Assembly: GCA_015522865.1 (NCBI GenBank)
Contig: WALN01000027.1
Coordinates: 1 to 28,252 of the forward strand
Direction: 5' to 3'
Source of the DNA: Microcaldota archaeon
GTDB taxonomy: Archaea; Micrarchaeota; Micrarchaeia; Norongarragalinales; WALN01
Length of the DNA: 28,252 nucleotides
Part shown: positions 1-7,164 of the stretch, one piece after another
Layout: each line of letters opens with the position of its first letter
Position numbering within the stretch: the first letter of the stretch is position 1
The notes under the pieces: generated by a model
Database searches by the model: none
The model's input: only the letters and a program-made list of their open reading frames with translations
Told to the model about the DNA's origin: nothing
Position numbers and translations under genes: made by a program

Positions 1-1
1 C

Positions 2-1570
2 CTCACAGCTCCAGTTATTCTCGACACCTCGGAGCTTGGAGAACCTCTTGTTCTCAATTTCTACAACCTGACAATACCTGAAGGGGTTACTTTGAGGATA
101 ATTGGTAAGAAAGGCGCCTATAATGGTGAACGTGGATTACCCCCCGACTGTTCTAATCCAAAAAGCGGGGACAAAGATTTCGGACAGAATGGATATGACG
201 GAACAGATGGTGGTAAAGTAATTATAAATGTTTTTGGTACGCTTAATTTGGGCGGGACAATTAACGCAAGCGGAGAGAAGGGAGAGTTTAGGCGAGGTGA
301 AGTGACTATGAACCCTCCGCTTAAACTTTTCTTTGGAGATGTACCGGCGTGTGATATCGACGAAACTACTGATAATGGCTGCCCTTCAGGTTATTATTGT
401 GGTGATGATGCTGCATGCTATGCCGGCAGCACAGATTCTAAGAGGTGCACCGTAGATGGTGTTTGTGACACCGACGCTGGCGAAACATGCGAAAACTGCG
501 TCGACTGTGCATGTGGAGAAGGCCAAGAATGTGGGCCCGATGCAACATGCCAGCCCAAAACACATCACTATATGGCGGGTAATGGAGGAGCTGGAGGGAA
601 AGGAGGAACCGTGATAATAAATACCTATAAAATAGTTGGAAGCGGAGAAGTTGTCGCTAATGGTGGAGAAGGAGGAAATGGAGCGAATGCATCGAGGAAC
701 TGTTGGCATCCTTGGTGGTATAATTGCCGTGGGCAAGATGGCAATGCTGGAAATGGGGGCGATGGTGGAACTGTTATACTCAACACATTTTCTTCTCCTT
801 CTATTTCCTTGTCTTCCTCAGCCGGCTCTGCAGGGAAGCCTGGAACAGCCAATTGCAGGTGCTTGCTTAAAACGTATTGCGATCCTGGTTTTAACGCTTC
901 TCCAGGAGGAAAGGGACTTTTAAAACGGCATAATTTTTTCGATTCTGCTCTATGTTTTAAAATAAACGAAAGGGAGAATTCTCTTGAGGTGTATGACTGC
1001 TCAGGAGCTCCTCTTGATTTTGGAAACTTAACAATTGTTGATGCTGATTCCGACTGGCAAACGCCTGCAGCAACATCTGACATAACAAAGGGCTTTGGTG
1101 ATGCAAGCAGCCTCCTAGCTAATTCCCCAACAAAGTTTGAAGAGTATGCAAAAGATGTGATAATGAAAACAGTTTTCAGGAGAGCACCAGCAAATGTTGG
1201 AGATTATCCCTGGCCGCTTAATTTAACAAATCCTGGCGAAAATTTCACCTATGAAGCTATTATGAGAATGAATTCTATCACTTCACAATCGTCTCAGCAT
1301 TGTGCTTCTTCTTCAGGAGCAGGCATTTATAATCTTTCTTTGAGGTATGATGAATCCAATGGAGGGTTCGGAGCTGTCGAACTTCAACCTATTGCTTTTG
1401 ACGGAAACGACCTTTGCGCTCTGTTCCTTGTCTCCCCCTCCTTTAAATCTCACAATTTTGATTTTGATGATTTCTTCGCATTGGCCCAAACTGACGAAAA
1501 TGTTTTCGCAATTTCCTCTTTGATGAACTGGATGTTTCCTGGTTGGAAAGAAGAGAGTACTGGAGGCTGA
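2..1570 (+). CDS. Gly-rich/Cys-rich secreted surface protein, 5' truncated by window edge
   Basis: The frame is open from base 2, so the gene begins upstream of the window; the TTG at 92 is only the first in-window start-like codon. The visible part alternates Gly/Asn-rich segments of the form GGxGGxGGTVIxN (about 180-250, 550-640 and 720-785 nt), which look like repeated beta-strand turns of an extracellular fibre or beta-helix. A Cys-dense block lies at about 345-555 nt, including a CDTDAGETCENCVDC-type module, and a Ser/Gly-rich and then less repetitive region follows. Cys-rich, glycine-rich composition without cytoplasmic motifs suggests a secreted or surface location; the signal peptide would lie outside the window. 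The frame stops at a single TGA (1568-1570) and then continues directly into a Hint domain, so this is probably the N-terminal part of one larger autoprocessing protein. The exact family is not recognised. Confidence 0.7.
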   Translation, partial: LTAPVILDTSELGEPLVLNFYNLTIPEGVTLRIIGKKGAYNGERGLPPDCSNPKSGDKDFGQNGYDGTDGGKVIINVFGTLNLGGTINASGEKGEFRRGEVTMNPPLKLFFGDVPACDIDETTDNGCPSGYYCGDDAACYAGSTDSKRCTVDGVCDTDAGETCENCVDCACGEGQECGPDATCQPKTHHYMAGNGGAGGKGGTVIINTYKIVGSGEVVANGGEGGNGANASRNCWHPWWYNCRGQDGNAGNGGDGGTVILNTFSSPSISLSSSAGSAGKPGTANCRCLLKTYCDPGFNASPGGKGLLKRHNFFDSALCFKINERENSLEVYDCSGAPLDFGNLTIVDADSDWQTPAATSDITKGFGDASSLLANSPTKFEEYAKDVIMKTVFRRAPANVGDYPWPLNLTNPGENFTYEAIMRMNSITSQSSQHCASSSGAGIYNLSLRYDESNGGFGAVELQPIAFDGNDLCALFLVSPSFKSHNFDFDDFFALAQTDENVFAISSLMNWMFPGWKEESTGG

Positions 1571-1975
1571 GGATGCTTCTTGAAAGGTACAGAAGTTGCA
1601 ATGGCCGATGGCAGCAAGAAGGCGATAGATCAAATCAAAGTTGGTGACAGCGTGCTCTCCTATGATACAGCGCATAACAAATTTGTTGTGTCAAAAGTTG
1701 CTGATGTATATTCATACAAAGGGGAAAAAGATCCGTATTATTACATAATAAATGACAAGATAAGAGCTACTGGAGAGCACCCATTTTTTGTAAATGGAAA
1801 ATGGATAAAAGCGGACAATTTGAGAGTTGGAATGAAGTTATTTGACGGCATTTCAGAAATTCCAATAACTTCAATTAAACGCGTCAATAAAGAGGAAAGA
1901 GTATACGATTTGATAGTTGGCAAACACCACAATTTCTTTGCGGACGGAGTATTGGTCCACAACAAAGCAGAGTAA
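1571..1975 (+). CDS. Hint (hedgehog/intein) autoprocessing domain, in frame after a UGA
   Basis: This is a complete Hint domain in the same frame as the upstream Gly-rich gene, separated from it by one TGA. Block A starts at Cys (TGC, 1574-1576) as CFLKGTEVAMADGS and continues to the KVGDSVLSYD strand. The TxxH motif appears as TGEHPF (about 1771-1788). The end is the block F/G type, VYDLIVGKHHNFFADG, closing with VHN followed by KAE and TAA. Intein-like Hint domains use the first Cys for an N-S acyl shift and the terminal HN for cleavage. Here HN is followed by Lys, not Cys/Ser/Thr, so N-terminal self-cleavage or ester formation is more likely than splicing. A separate start would have to be TTG at 1580 or ATG at 1601, and both would omit the catalytic Cys. 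The domain is therefore only functional if the UGA is read through or is a sequence error or recent mutation. Confidence 0.8.
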   Translation, partial: GCFLKGTEVAMADGSKKAIDQIKVGDSVLSYDTAHNKFVVSKVADVYSYKGEKDPYYYIINDKIRATGEHPFFVNGKWIKADNLRVGMKLFDGISEIPITSIKRVNKEERVYDLIVGKHHNFFADGVLVHNKAE

Positions 1976-2485
1976 TTATCCTTTCCTTCTAAGCAGCTCT
2001 TTCAAAACATTTTCCGTGTCAAAGTAAATGTCCTTTTTTGGCCTTATTGCATCAGCGCCAGCTTTTTCAGCATCCTCTTTAAAATGTTCAATGCTTGTTG
2101 AAGAGGTTACAAGGACCGGCATTTTGAATTTTTTATTTTTAATATGCTTCAGCAAATCCACGCCTGCTCCGTAGTACTCCATATTAATATCTGCGATAAC
2201 TCCGTCAAATGGCTTTTTGATTTTGCTTCTTAATTTTTTCGTAATTTTTAATATCCGCGCCTGTTCTTTTTTATTTCCAATTCTCCTCGCTTCCTTCAGC
2301 ATTTTCCGGTGCTTGTTGAGTTCTCTTTTGAATTCTAAAACTCTCTTCCCAATCTTTTTAATCGCTTCTCTTTTGCTGTATGCTGTGTGAATTAATATTG
2401 GCTTTTTAACCTCCAGCATCGCTCTCGCTATCCTAAAATGCGCGAGTTCAGAATCATCTGCAACCAATATTTCATATTTTCTCAT
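1976..2485 (-). CDS. Orphan CheY-like receiver protein with a helical insertion
   Basis: This 169-aa protein has the receiver-fold landmarks: the acidic pair D10-D11 (ILVADDSE), a phospho-acceptor candidate D99 in GVIADINM, the T127/S128 switch position in VTSST, and a GADAIRP segment before the last helix. Two things are unusual. The spacing D10-D99 is about 44 residues longer than in CheY, filled by a very basic helical stretch (about 45-92). The conserved Lys of the K-P motif reads Arg (R148-P149), with Lys at 150-151. There is no output domain, so it should act by protein contact. It overlaps the upstream gene by 4 nt (ATGA), implying translational coupling, and its stop abuts the convergent Hint stop. 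No histidine kinase is visible in the window. The receiver call is firm; the signalling role is inferred. Confidence 0.75.
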   Translation of the reverse strand: MRKYEILVADDSELAHFRIARAMLEVKKPILIHTAYSKREAIKKIGKRVLEFKRELNKHRKMLKEARRIGNKKEQARILKITKKLRSKIKKPFDGVIADINMEYYGAGVDLLKHIKNKKFKMPVLVTSSTSIEHFKEDAEKAGADAIRPKKDIYFDTENVLKELLRRKG

Positions 2486-3141
2486 TCCCTCACTTTTTCA
2501 ATCACTCTTATCATATCTCTAATATCTTTCAGGTGTTTTTTCACAGAGCTTAACATCTCATTCTTTGGTTTTTCATAATTTCCGCCCCTTCTTCTTATCT
2601 CAATTGCTTTCTTTACAGCCCCCGGCCGTATTCTAGAAACAAATAGAGCATTTGCTACATCAACTGAACGCAATTTCTTTATCTTCTTTTCCATTTCTTC
2701 ATCACCTGCAAAAACTCTTTCTAAGATTTTTGAGCCGATATGAAAGAAATGAGGAGCAGGAGAAAACCTATAAATTCCATCAATATAATCTCTCTTCAAT
2801 TTTCTGTAGTTCATAATTATTTTATGTATCTCTTCTGCCTCTTCTTCTTCAACATTAAATTTATTTATTAGCGCCGCTTTTTCTTTTTTCGATATTTCCT
2901 TATATTCTTCAATGTTTCTAATATTTGGAAGCTCTTTATTTTTTATCTTAAAGCGTATATTACGTTCATGTTCAAATGGTCTGAATGAGATCTCTCTCAA
3001 AAATTTCGCTAATTCCCTAATATCTACTCCTTTTTCTTTAGCTCTTTTCAGGTGTTCCTCAAGCGTCGTTTTATCTTCCTTCAGGTGTGGTATTTTTTTG
3101 CTTGCTTTCTCTACATCTCTGGAGTAAAATAAACTTTCCAT
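2482..3141 (-). CDS. Helical hypothetical protein coupled to the receiver gene
   Basis: I do not recognise this 219-aa protein. It is highly charged (Lys/Glu-rich) and predicted mostly helical, with no signal peptide, membrane segment, P-loop or zinc motif. Recognisable patches are a FRPFEHERNIRFKI segment near residue 55, an EEEEAEEIHKIIMNYRKLKRDYIDGIYRF stretch around 97-125, and a basic C-terminal helix. Its stop codon overlaps the start of the receiver gene (ATGA at 2482-2485), so the two are almost certainly co-translated and may interact. A single His in a helical context (EHERN or EIHKI) could in principle be a phosphotransfer site, but nothing here proves that. The start is ATG at 3141, supported by a TATA-like box 22-30 nt upstream. 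Confidence 0.6.
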   Translation of the reverse strand: MESLFYSRDVEKASKKIPHLKEDKTTLEEHLKRAKEKGVDIRELAKFLREISFRPFEHERNIRFKIKNKELPNIRNIEEYKEISKKEKAALINKFNVEEEEAEEIHKIIMNYRKLKRDYIDGIYRFSPAPHFFHIGSKILERVFAGDEEMEKKIKKLRSVDVANALFVSRIRPGAVKKAIEIRRRGGNYEKPKNEMLSSVKKHLKDIRDMIRVIEKVRE

Positions 3142-3162
3142 GCTTATATTTATACTTTATTT

Positions 3163-3171
3163 TATTTATAT
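3163..3171 (-). promoter_or_regulatory. TATA box for the helical protein/receiver operon
   Basis: The minus strand reads ATATAAATA 22-30 nt upstream of the ATG at 3141. This spacing suits archaeal TBP binding with a leaderless or nearly leaderless transcript. No Shine-Dalgarno sequence is needed or seen. Confidence 0.5.
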
Positions 3172-3208
3172 GCACCTTTAACAAAATGCTAGAAGACTAA
3201 TTGAGCAA

Positions 3209-3856
3209 TTATTCCTTTTTTGCTCCGGCTTTTTCTTCCGCTGGAGCTTCTGTCGCAGCTGCAGCAGCTTCTGCTTTTTCGGCCTCTGTCTTCTTCTGCT
3301 CAAACTCTTTCTCTTCTTTCTCAAACTCTTCTTTAGCTTTCTCAATCTCCTCTTTGTTTTTAATCTCTATTTTTCCATCCTCTGAGATTTTTATATTTCC
3401 TTTTTCAATTTCTTTTATTATATCCTTTGCCTTTATCCCATTAACTGAAATTCCAGCGCTTAGCGCAGTCCCAAGCACTTCCTTTGCCCTTTCCCTTAAA
3501 CTTTTGCCAAGCATCCCTTCAGATTTGCTTTTTGCAATTTCAACTACTTTCTCAAGTGAGATATCGCCAATAATTTCCTTGCCTCTCACTCCCTTTTCCC
3601 CCTTTGCCCCTTTTTCTTTGCCTATTTCCTTTTTGAGCAGAGCGCTAATTGGCGGCGTTCCAACCTCAATTTTAAATTCCTTAGTTTTTTCATCAACAAT
3701 TACTTTAACGGGAACTTGTAGCCCTTTAAACGATGCAGTTTTCTCGTTTATCTCTCCAATTACTTTCTGGATGTTCACACCAGACGGGCCCAGGGCTGGG
3801 CCTAATGGCGGGCCTGCTGTCGCCTTTCCTCCTTCAACAAGTGCTGGCACTATCAT
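3209..3856 (-). CDS. rpl11: Large ribosomal subunit protein uL11
   Basis: This protein builds the GTPase-associated centre of the 50S subunit together with 23S rRNA and the stalk. The N-terminal signature EGGKATAGPPLGPALGPSG and the IQKVIGEINEKT segment are diagnostic, followed by the RNA-binding C-terminal domain with GTALSAGISVNGIKAKDI. After about residue 155 comes an approximately 60-residue charged Lys/Glu/Ala-rich tail ending in Ala/Glu repeats, longer than in most bacterial L11 proteins. I place the start at ATG 3856: the GTG nine bases earlier belongs to a GGTGA ribosome-binding site in GGTGAAAAAAATG. It is the last gene of ftsZ–secE–spt5–rpl11. The L1–L10–L12 genes that often follow in archaea are not here. 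Confidence 0.93.
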   Translation of the reverse strand: MIVPALVEGGKATAGPPLGPALGPSGVNIQKVIGEINEKTASFKGLQVPVKVIVDEKTKEFKIEVGTPPISALLKKEIGKEKGAKGEKGVRGKEIIGDISLEKVVEIAKSKSEGMLGKSLRERAKEVLGTALSAGISVNGIKAKDIIKEIEKGNIKISEDGKIEIKNKEEIEKAKEEFEKEEKEFEQKKTEAEKAEAAAAATEAPAEEKAGAKKE

Positions 3857-3868
3857 TTTTTTCACCTT
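3857..3868 (-). promoter_or_regulatory. Ribosome-binding site deciding the uL11 start
   Basis: The minus strand reads AAGGTGAAAAAA directly before ATG 3856. GGTGA matches the anti-Shine-Dalgarno end of 16S rRNA, and the same GGTGA-A5/6-ATG spacing precedes uS12 and nadC. This argues against the GTG inside the motif being the start. Confidence 0.6.
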
Positions 3869-3924
3869 CTACAACAAATTTTTTTCATATATTCTATTCT
3901 CATGCTTCCCATCCTCATATCAGC

Positions 3925-4362
3925 TCACTTCGGCAGAGCTTTTACTGAATTCAATTTTATAGTCACCGGTATCGGAACTGCAACTTCAATCAGCTCTACA
4001 GTTGCCTCTTCTTTCTTGTCATCAATTCTAATTATTTTACTTCTTTCCCCTTTAAATGGACCAGAAGTGATTTCTACAATATCCCCTTTGCTTAATTTAA
4101 TTTGTGGTTTTTTCTTCTCAAGTAAATCTCTAATATCCTCTATTTTCATAGTTTTTCTGAGAACGCCTTTTACGTGCGGGACATCTGAAGCGAGCTTTCT
4201 TGCTTCAATTACGTTATTGCTCTCGACAATTAAATACCCGGACAACTGTGGGGACGCAACAATAGCACTAATTGGAGCTTTAGTTTTTTTAATTTTCTCT
4301 TTGAGTAAATCCGCTACTATGCTCTCCTGACCCGCTGTTACTCTATATGTAAATAGCATCAT
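3925..4362 (-). CDS. spt5: Transcription elongation factor Spt5 (NusG family)
   Basis: Spt5 with Spt4 clamps archaeal RNA polymerase for processive elongation and couples transcription to translation. The 145 residues contain an NGN domain (about 1-85; FTYRVTAGQES start and YLIVESNN strand) followed by a KOW domain (about 90-125; LSKGDIVEITSGPFKGERSKI), the usual archaeal two-domain length. It starts with tandem ATGs preceded by a strong GAGGAGGGAT ribosome-binding site, and the first ATG overlaps the secE stop by 4 nt. A secE–spt5 pairing next to uL11 is a standard archaeal and bacterial linkage, which supports all three calls. Confidence 0.93.
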   Translation of the reverse strand: MMLFTYRVTAGQESIVADLLKEKIKKTKAPISAIVASPQLSGYLIVESNNVIEARKLASDVPHVKGVLRKTMKIEDIRDLLEKKKPQIKLSKGDIVEITSGPFKGERSKIIRIDDKKEEATVELIEVAVPIPVTIKLNSVKALPK

Positions 4363-4547
4363 ATCCCTCCTCTTAAAAGAATTGCTATTAATGAGATGAC
4401 AAACCCAATAACGCCTATAATTATCATCCCAATAGCTGTAATCATACTCATTTGTTTAAACTCCTTATTATTTGGCTTGTGAGTAACGTGCAAAATTCTC
4501 TTTGAATGTCTTATAAACTCATGCAGTTCATAAATATAATCTCCCAT
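4359..4547 (-). CDS. secE: Preprotein translocase subunit SecE/Sec61-gamma
   Basis: This is the small single-span subunit of the SecYE translocon. The 62-residue protein has an amphipathic cytoplasmic N-terminal helix (YELHEFIRHSKRILHVTHKP) and a C-terminal membrane helix (about 36-58), exactly the archaeal Sec61-gamma plan. It lies 12 nt downstream of ftsZ and overlaps spt5 by 4 nt. A GTGATAAAATG context gives a weak ribosome-binding site. Confidence 0.9.
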   Translation of the reverse strand: MGDYIYELHEFIRHSKRILHVTHKPNNKEFKQMSMITAIGMIIIGVIGFVISLIAILLRGGI

Positions 4548-4559
4548 TTTATCACTTCT

Positions 4560-5573
4560 CTAAACAAAATCTAATTTAATCTCCTCTTCCTCTTCCTCCT
4601 TCCTGTGCTTTACACCCGCAAGCACTACAAGCACTTTAATTTTATTGTCCATTTTTTTATCGGTTATTGCTCCCCATATAATATGTGCATCTTTGCTTAT
4701 TTTGCTACTAACCGTGCTTACCGCAGCTTCAGCTTCTCCAAGTGTCAGTCCCTCGCCCCCCGTTATATTTACTATTGCCTTCCCAGCTTCGGAAATATCC
4801 ATATCTAAAAGAGGAGAGGTTAGCGCCCTCTCTGTTGCCTCTATTACGTTTTTTACATCTCCCCCTTTTGCCCCTCCAAAGCCAATCATGGCCATCCTGC
4901 TTTCTTTCAAAACAGTTCTCAAATCAGCGAAATCCAAATTAACTAAACCAGTTTTTGTAATCAGTTCTGTTATGCCTTTAACTGCGTTTGTAAGCACCTC
5001 ATCTGCAGCTTTAAACGCGTTGTTTATTGGCAAGTTCGGAACATAAAATAACAATTTGTCATTTGGTATCGCAATTGTCGAGTCGGCTGCTTTTTTCAAT
5101 TTCTGCAGGCCAACAAGTGCGTTCTCCGCTCTCTTCGGACCCTCAGAAGTGAATGGAAGCGTAACTACTCCAACTGAAAGTGCTCCTTCCTCCTTGGCAA
5201 TTCTCGCAATGACATGCGCAGAACCGGTTCCCGTCCCACCGCCTAAACCGCATGTAATAAAAACTAAGCTTGCGCCATTTACCATTTTTCTTATATCCTC
5301 CTCAGCCTCAACAGCAGATGCTTCTCCCAAACGTGGGTCGCTGCCTGCTCCGAGCCCCTCTGTTGTCTTCTTTCCTATCAGCAGTTTTTTCCCTGCTTTT
5401 ATTGAAAGAAGGTGCTGAGCATCTGTATTAACTGCAACAAGCGTGGCACCAGCAATGCCAACATCGTGCATTCTGTTAATTGTGTTATTTCCGGATCCTC
5501 CAGTGCCAATAACTAAAATTTTTGGTGCGCTTTGACGCATGAATTCTCTTATCTCATTATCTCCATTGTCCAT
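4560..5573 (-). CDS. ftsZ: Cell division GTPase FtsZ
   Basis: This tubulin homologue polymerises at midcell to drive division. Visible motifs are the N-terminal GTGGSGNNTINRM nucleotide-binding segment (23-35), the tubulin signature GGGTGTGSA (111-119), TLPFTSEG, and the synergy-loop segment NLDFADLRTVL, whose Asp completes the GTPase site of the next subunit. Length 337 is slightly short for FtsZ because the C-terminal linker is brief and acidic (six consecutive Glu) before IKLDFV, which may be the partner-binding tail. It heads the ftsZ–secE–spt5–rpl11 run. The start is ATG 5573, with a TATA box about 18-26 nt upstream suggesting a leaderless mRNA. Confidence 0.95.
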   Translation of the reverse strand: MDNGDNEIREFMRQSAPKILVIGTGGSGNNTINRMHDVGIAGATLVAVNTDAQHLLSIKAGKKLLIGKKTTEGLGAGSDPRLGEASAVEAEEDIRKMVNGASLVFITCGLGGGTGTGSAHVIARIAKEEGALSVGVVTLPFTSEGPKRAENALVGLQKLKKAADSTIAIPNDKLLFYVPNLPINNAFKAADEVLTNAVKGITELITKTGLVNLDFADLRTVLKESRMAMIGFGGAKGGDVKNVIEATERALTSPLLDMDISEAGKAIVNITGGEGLTLGEAEAAVSTVSSKISKDAHIIWGAITDKKMDNKIKVLVVLAGVKHRKEEEEEEIKLDFV

Positions 5574-5590
5574 TCAATCGCCGCTGAGTT

Positions 5591-5599
5591 TTTATAAAA
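5591..5599 (-). promoter_or_regulatory. TATA box for ftsZ operon
   Basis: TTTATAAAA reads as a TATA box toward ftsZ, centred about 22 nt before ATG 5573. It lies in the 115-bp divergent gap shared with the AMP phosphorylase gene. Confidence 0.5.
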
Positions 5600-5647
5600 G
5601 CTGAAGTTTAAAATACTTATGTAATTGTTTAAATAACAACAGAATAG

Positions 5648-5656
5648 AATATAATT
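5648..5656 (+). promoter_or_regulatory. TATA-like box for AMP phosphorylase gene
   Basis: AATATAATT lies 33-41 nt before ATG 5689, implying a short leader. A GGAG at 5675-5678 could serve as the ribosome-binding site. Confidence 0.35.
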
Positions 5657-5688
5657 ATTGCTGTTGAGTTTTGTGGAGAAGCGAGTAA

Positions 5689-7164
5689 ATGATTTTTAAA
5701 GCAAAAATTTTGGATATTGAGGCAGGGGCTGCAGTTGCAGTTTTAAATGAGGAGGAGGCGTCCAGGCTTAATTTAAGCAGGTTTGATAGGATAAAAATCT
5801 CGAACAGGCAAAAGGAAGTAACTGCCATAGTTGATATTTCCCGCAGGTATGTTATGCCGGGAGAAATTGGCTTGTTCTCGGAAGTTGCTGAACTGCTGGA
5901 AGCAAAAAACAAGGATATTTTAGCTGTGAATTGCACCCCCCGGCCGGCAAGTTTGGACTATATACGAAAAAAATTAGATGGCGCTTCTCTCTCGTCTCGG
6001 CAGATACATTCAATTATTAGAGATATGATGAAGGGCAGACTTTCAGAAGCAGAGCTTTCCGCATTTATTTCAGCTTTTTACACAATAGGCGCATCTGAAA
6101 AAGAGGTCCTTGCGCTTACTAATGCAATATTCGAATCAGGTAAAAAAATAAATATACGAAGAAAAGCTTATGGACTGCACAGCATAGGCGGCGTTGCTGG
6201 AGACAGAAGTTCCATGATCGTTGTGCCAATCATTGCTTCGCTTGGGCTTTGCATACCAAAAACATCGTCTGGCGCTATCTCCTCAGCATCCTCAACTGCA
6301 GATGCGATGTCCGTGCTTGCGCCTGTTTCACTCAAAGTTGGAGAGGTGGAAAAAGTTATAAAAAAAACTAATGCTTGCTTGGTGTGGGGCGGAGCTGGAG
6401 AGCTTGCAGCAGCAGATGACAGATTAATAAAGGTTAGATACTCTTTGCATTTAGACCCTTCTTCATTTATAATTTCAAGCATACTCGCAAAAAAACTTGC
6501 AGAATCTATAAACTTTTTCCTGCTCGATATACCAGTTGGGAGAGGAGCAAAAATAGAAAAAATAGCTGAAGGAAGAAAACTTGCCAGAGAATTCGAAAAA
6601 ATTTCAAAAAATTTGAAAATAAATATGAAGTCAATTATTACTAACGGCGCTTCGCCCCTCTCTTCCTACATAGGGCCTGCTTTGGAAGCCAAAAGAGTTT
6701 TAGAAATACTGGAAGGGAAAGCTGCAGAGCCGTTGCTTGAAAAATCAATTACACTTTCCTCAAAAATATTAAGCGCAGCCAAAAAAACAAGGTATGCAGA
6801 AGCGAGGTCAATAGTTAAAAAACAGATAAAAAACAAAAAGGCGCTGGACAAATTGATGGAAATAATTGTTGCTCAGGGAGGAAAAGAAATTAGTTCGGAA
6901 GAAGTTGAGATTGGAAAGTACAGAAAAAAAATTGAGAGCAAAGTGGCTGGAAGAATAAAACACATAGACAACAGAAATATTTCAAAAATATGCCGGATGC
7001 TTGGAGCGCCGTTTGACAAGAAAGCTGGTATGATTCTTTGCAAAAAGAAAGGAGAAAAAGTTGAAAGAGGTGAAATTTTGTTTGAATTAATTTCTGACAG
7101 CAAAGAGAGGATAGAAAATGCTGAAAGAATGCTGAAAATTGTTTATCCTATTGAAATCTCTTAG
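5689..7164 (+). CDS. deoA: AMP phosphorylase/thymidine phosphorylase family protein with altered signature
   Basis: AMP phosphorylase cleaves AMP with phosphate to ribose-1,5-bisphosphate and adenine, feeding the archaeal R15P isomerase/type III RuBisCO nucleotide pathway. Length 491 and order match: an N-terminal about 80-residue domain, then the phosphorylase core from about 85 (LDYIRKKLDGASLSSRQIHSII) with HSIGGVAGDRSSM, KTSS, VWGGAGELAAADD, and SIITNGASPL..IGPALEA. The signature normally reading about SSRA(I/T)TS-AGTAD-ME appears as SSGAISSASSTADAMS (193-208). Asp205 is kept, but Arg, Gly and Glu positions are changed (G195, S202, S208). The C-terminal domain is present. Its TAG overlaps the stop of the convergent gene. 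No RuBisCO or isomerase is in the window. Family sure; activity and substrate uncertain. Confidence 0.85.
   Translation: MIFKAKILDIEAGAAVAVLNEEEASRLNLSRFDRIKISNRQKEVTAIVDISRRYVMPGEIGLFSEVAELLEAKNKDILAVNCTPRPASLDYIRKKLDGASLSSRQIHSIIRDMMKGRLSEAELSAFISAFYTIGASEKEVLALTNAIFESGKKINIRRKAYGLHSIGGVAGDRSSMIVVPIIASLGLCIPKTSSGAISSASSTADAMSVLAPVSLKVGEVEKVIKKTNACLVWGGAGELAAADDRLIKVRYSLHLDPSSFIISSILAKKLAESINFFLLDIPVGRGAKIEKIAEGRKLAREFEKISKNLKINMKSIITNGASPLSSYIGPALEAKRVLEILEGKAAEPLLEKSITLSSKILSAAKKTRYAEARSIVKKQIKNKKALDKLMEIIVAQGGKEISSEEVEIGKYRKKIESKVAGRIKHIDNRNISKICRMLGAPFDKKAGMILCKKKGEKVERGEILFELISDSKERIENAERMLKIVYPIEIS

Noticed and set aside
1568..1570. Selenocysteine at the UGA
   Set aside because: The position fits Gly in a Gly linker, no selenoprotein family has Sec before a Hint Cys, and no selenocysteine-insertion element was recognised.
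3201..3962. Long open frame opposite uL11
   Set aside because: Ser/Phe-rich shadow of the Lys/Glu-rich uL11 gene; the sense strand is a clear ribosomal protein.
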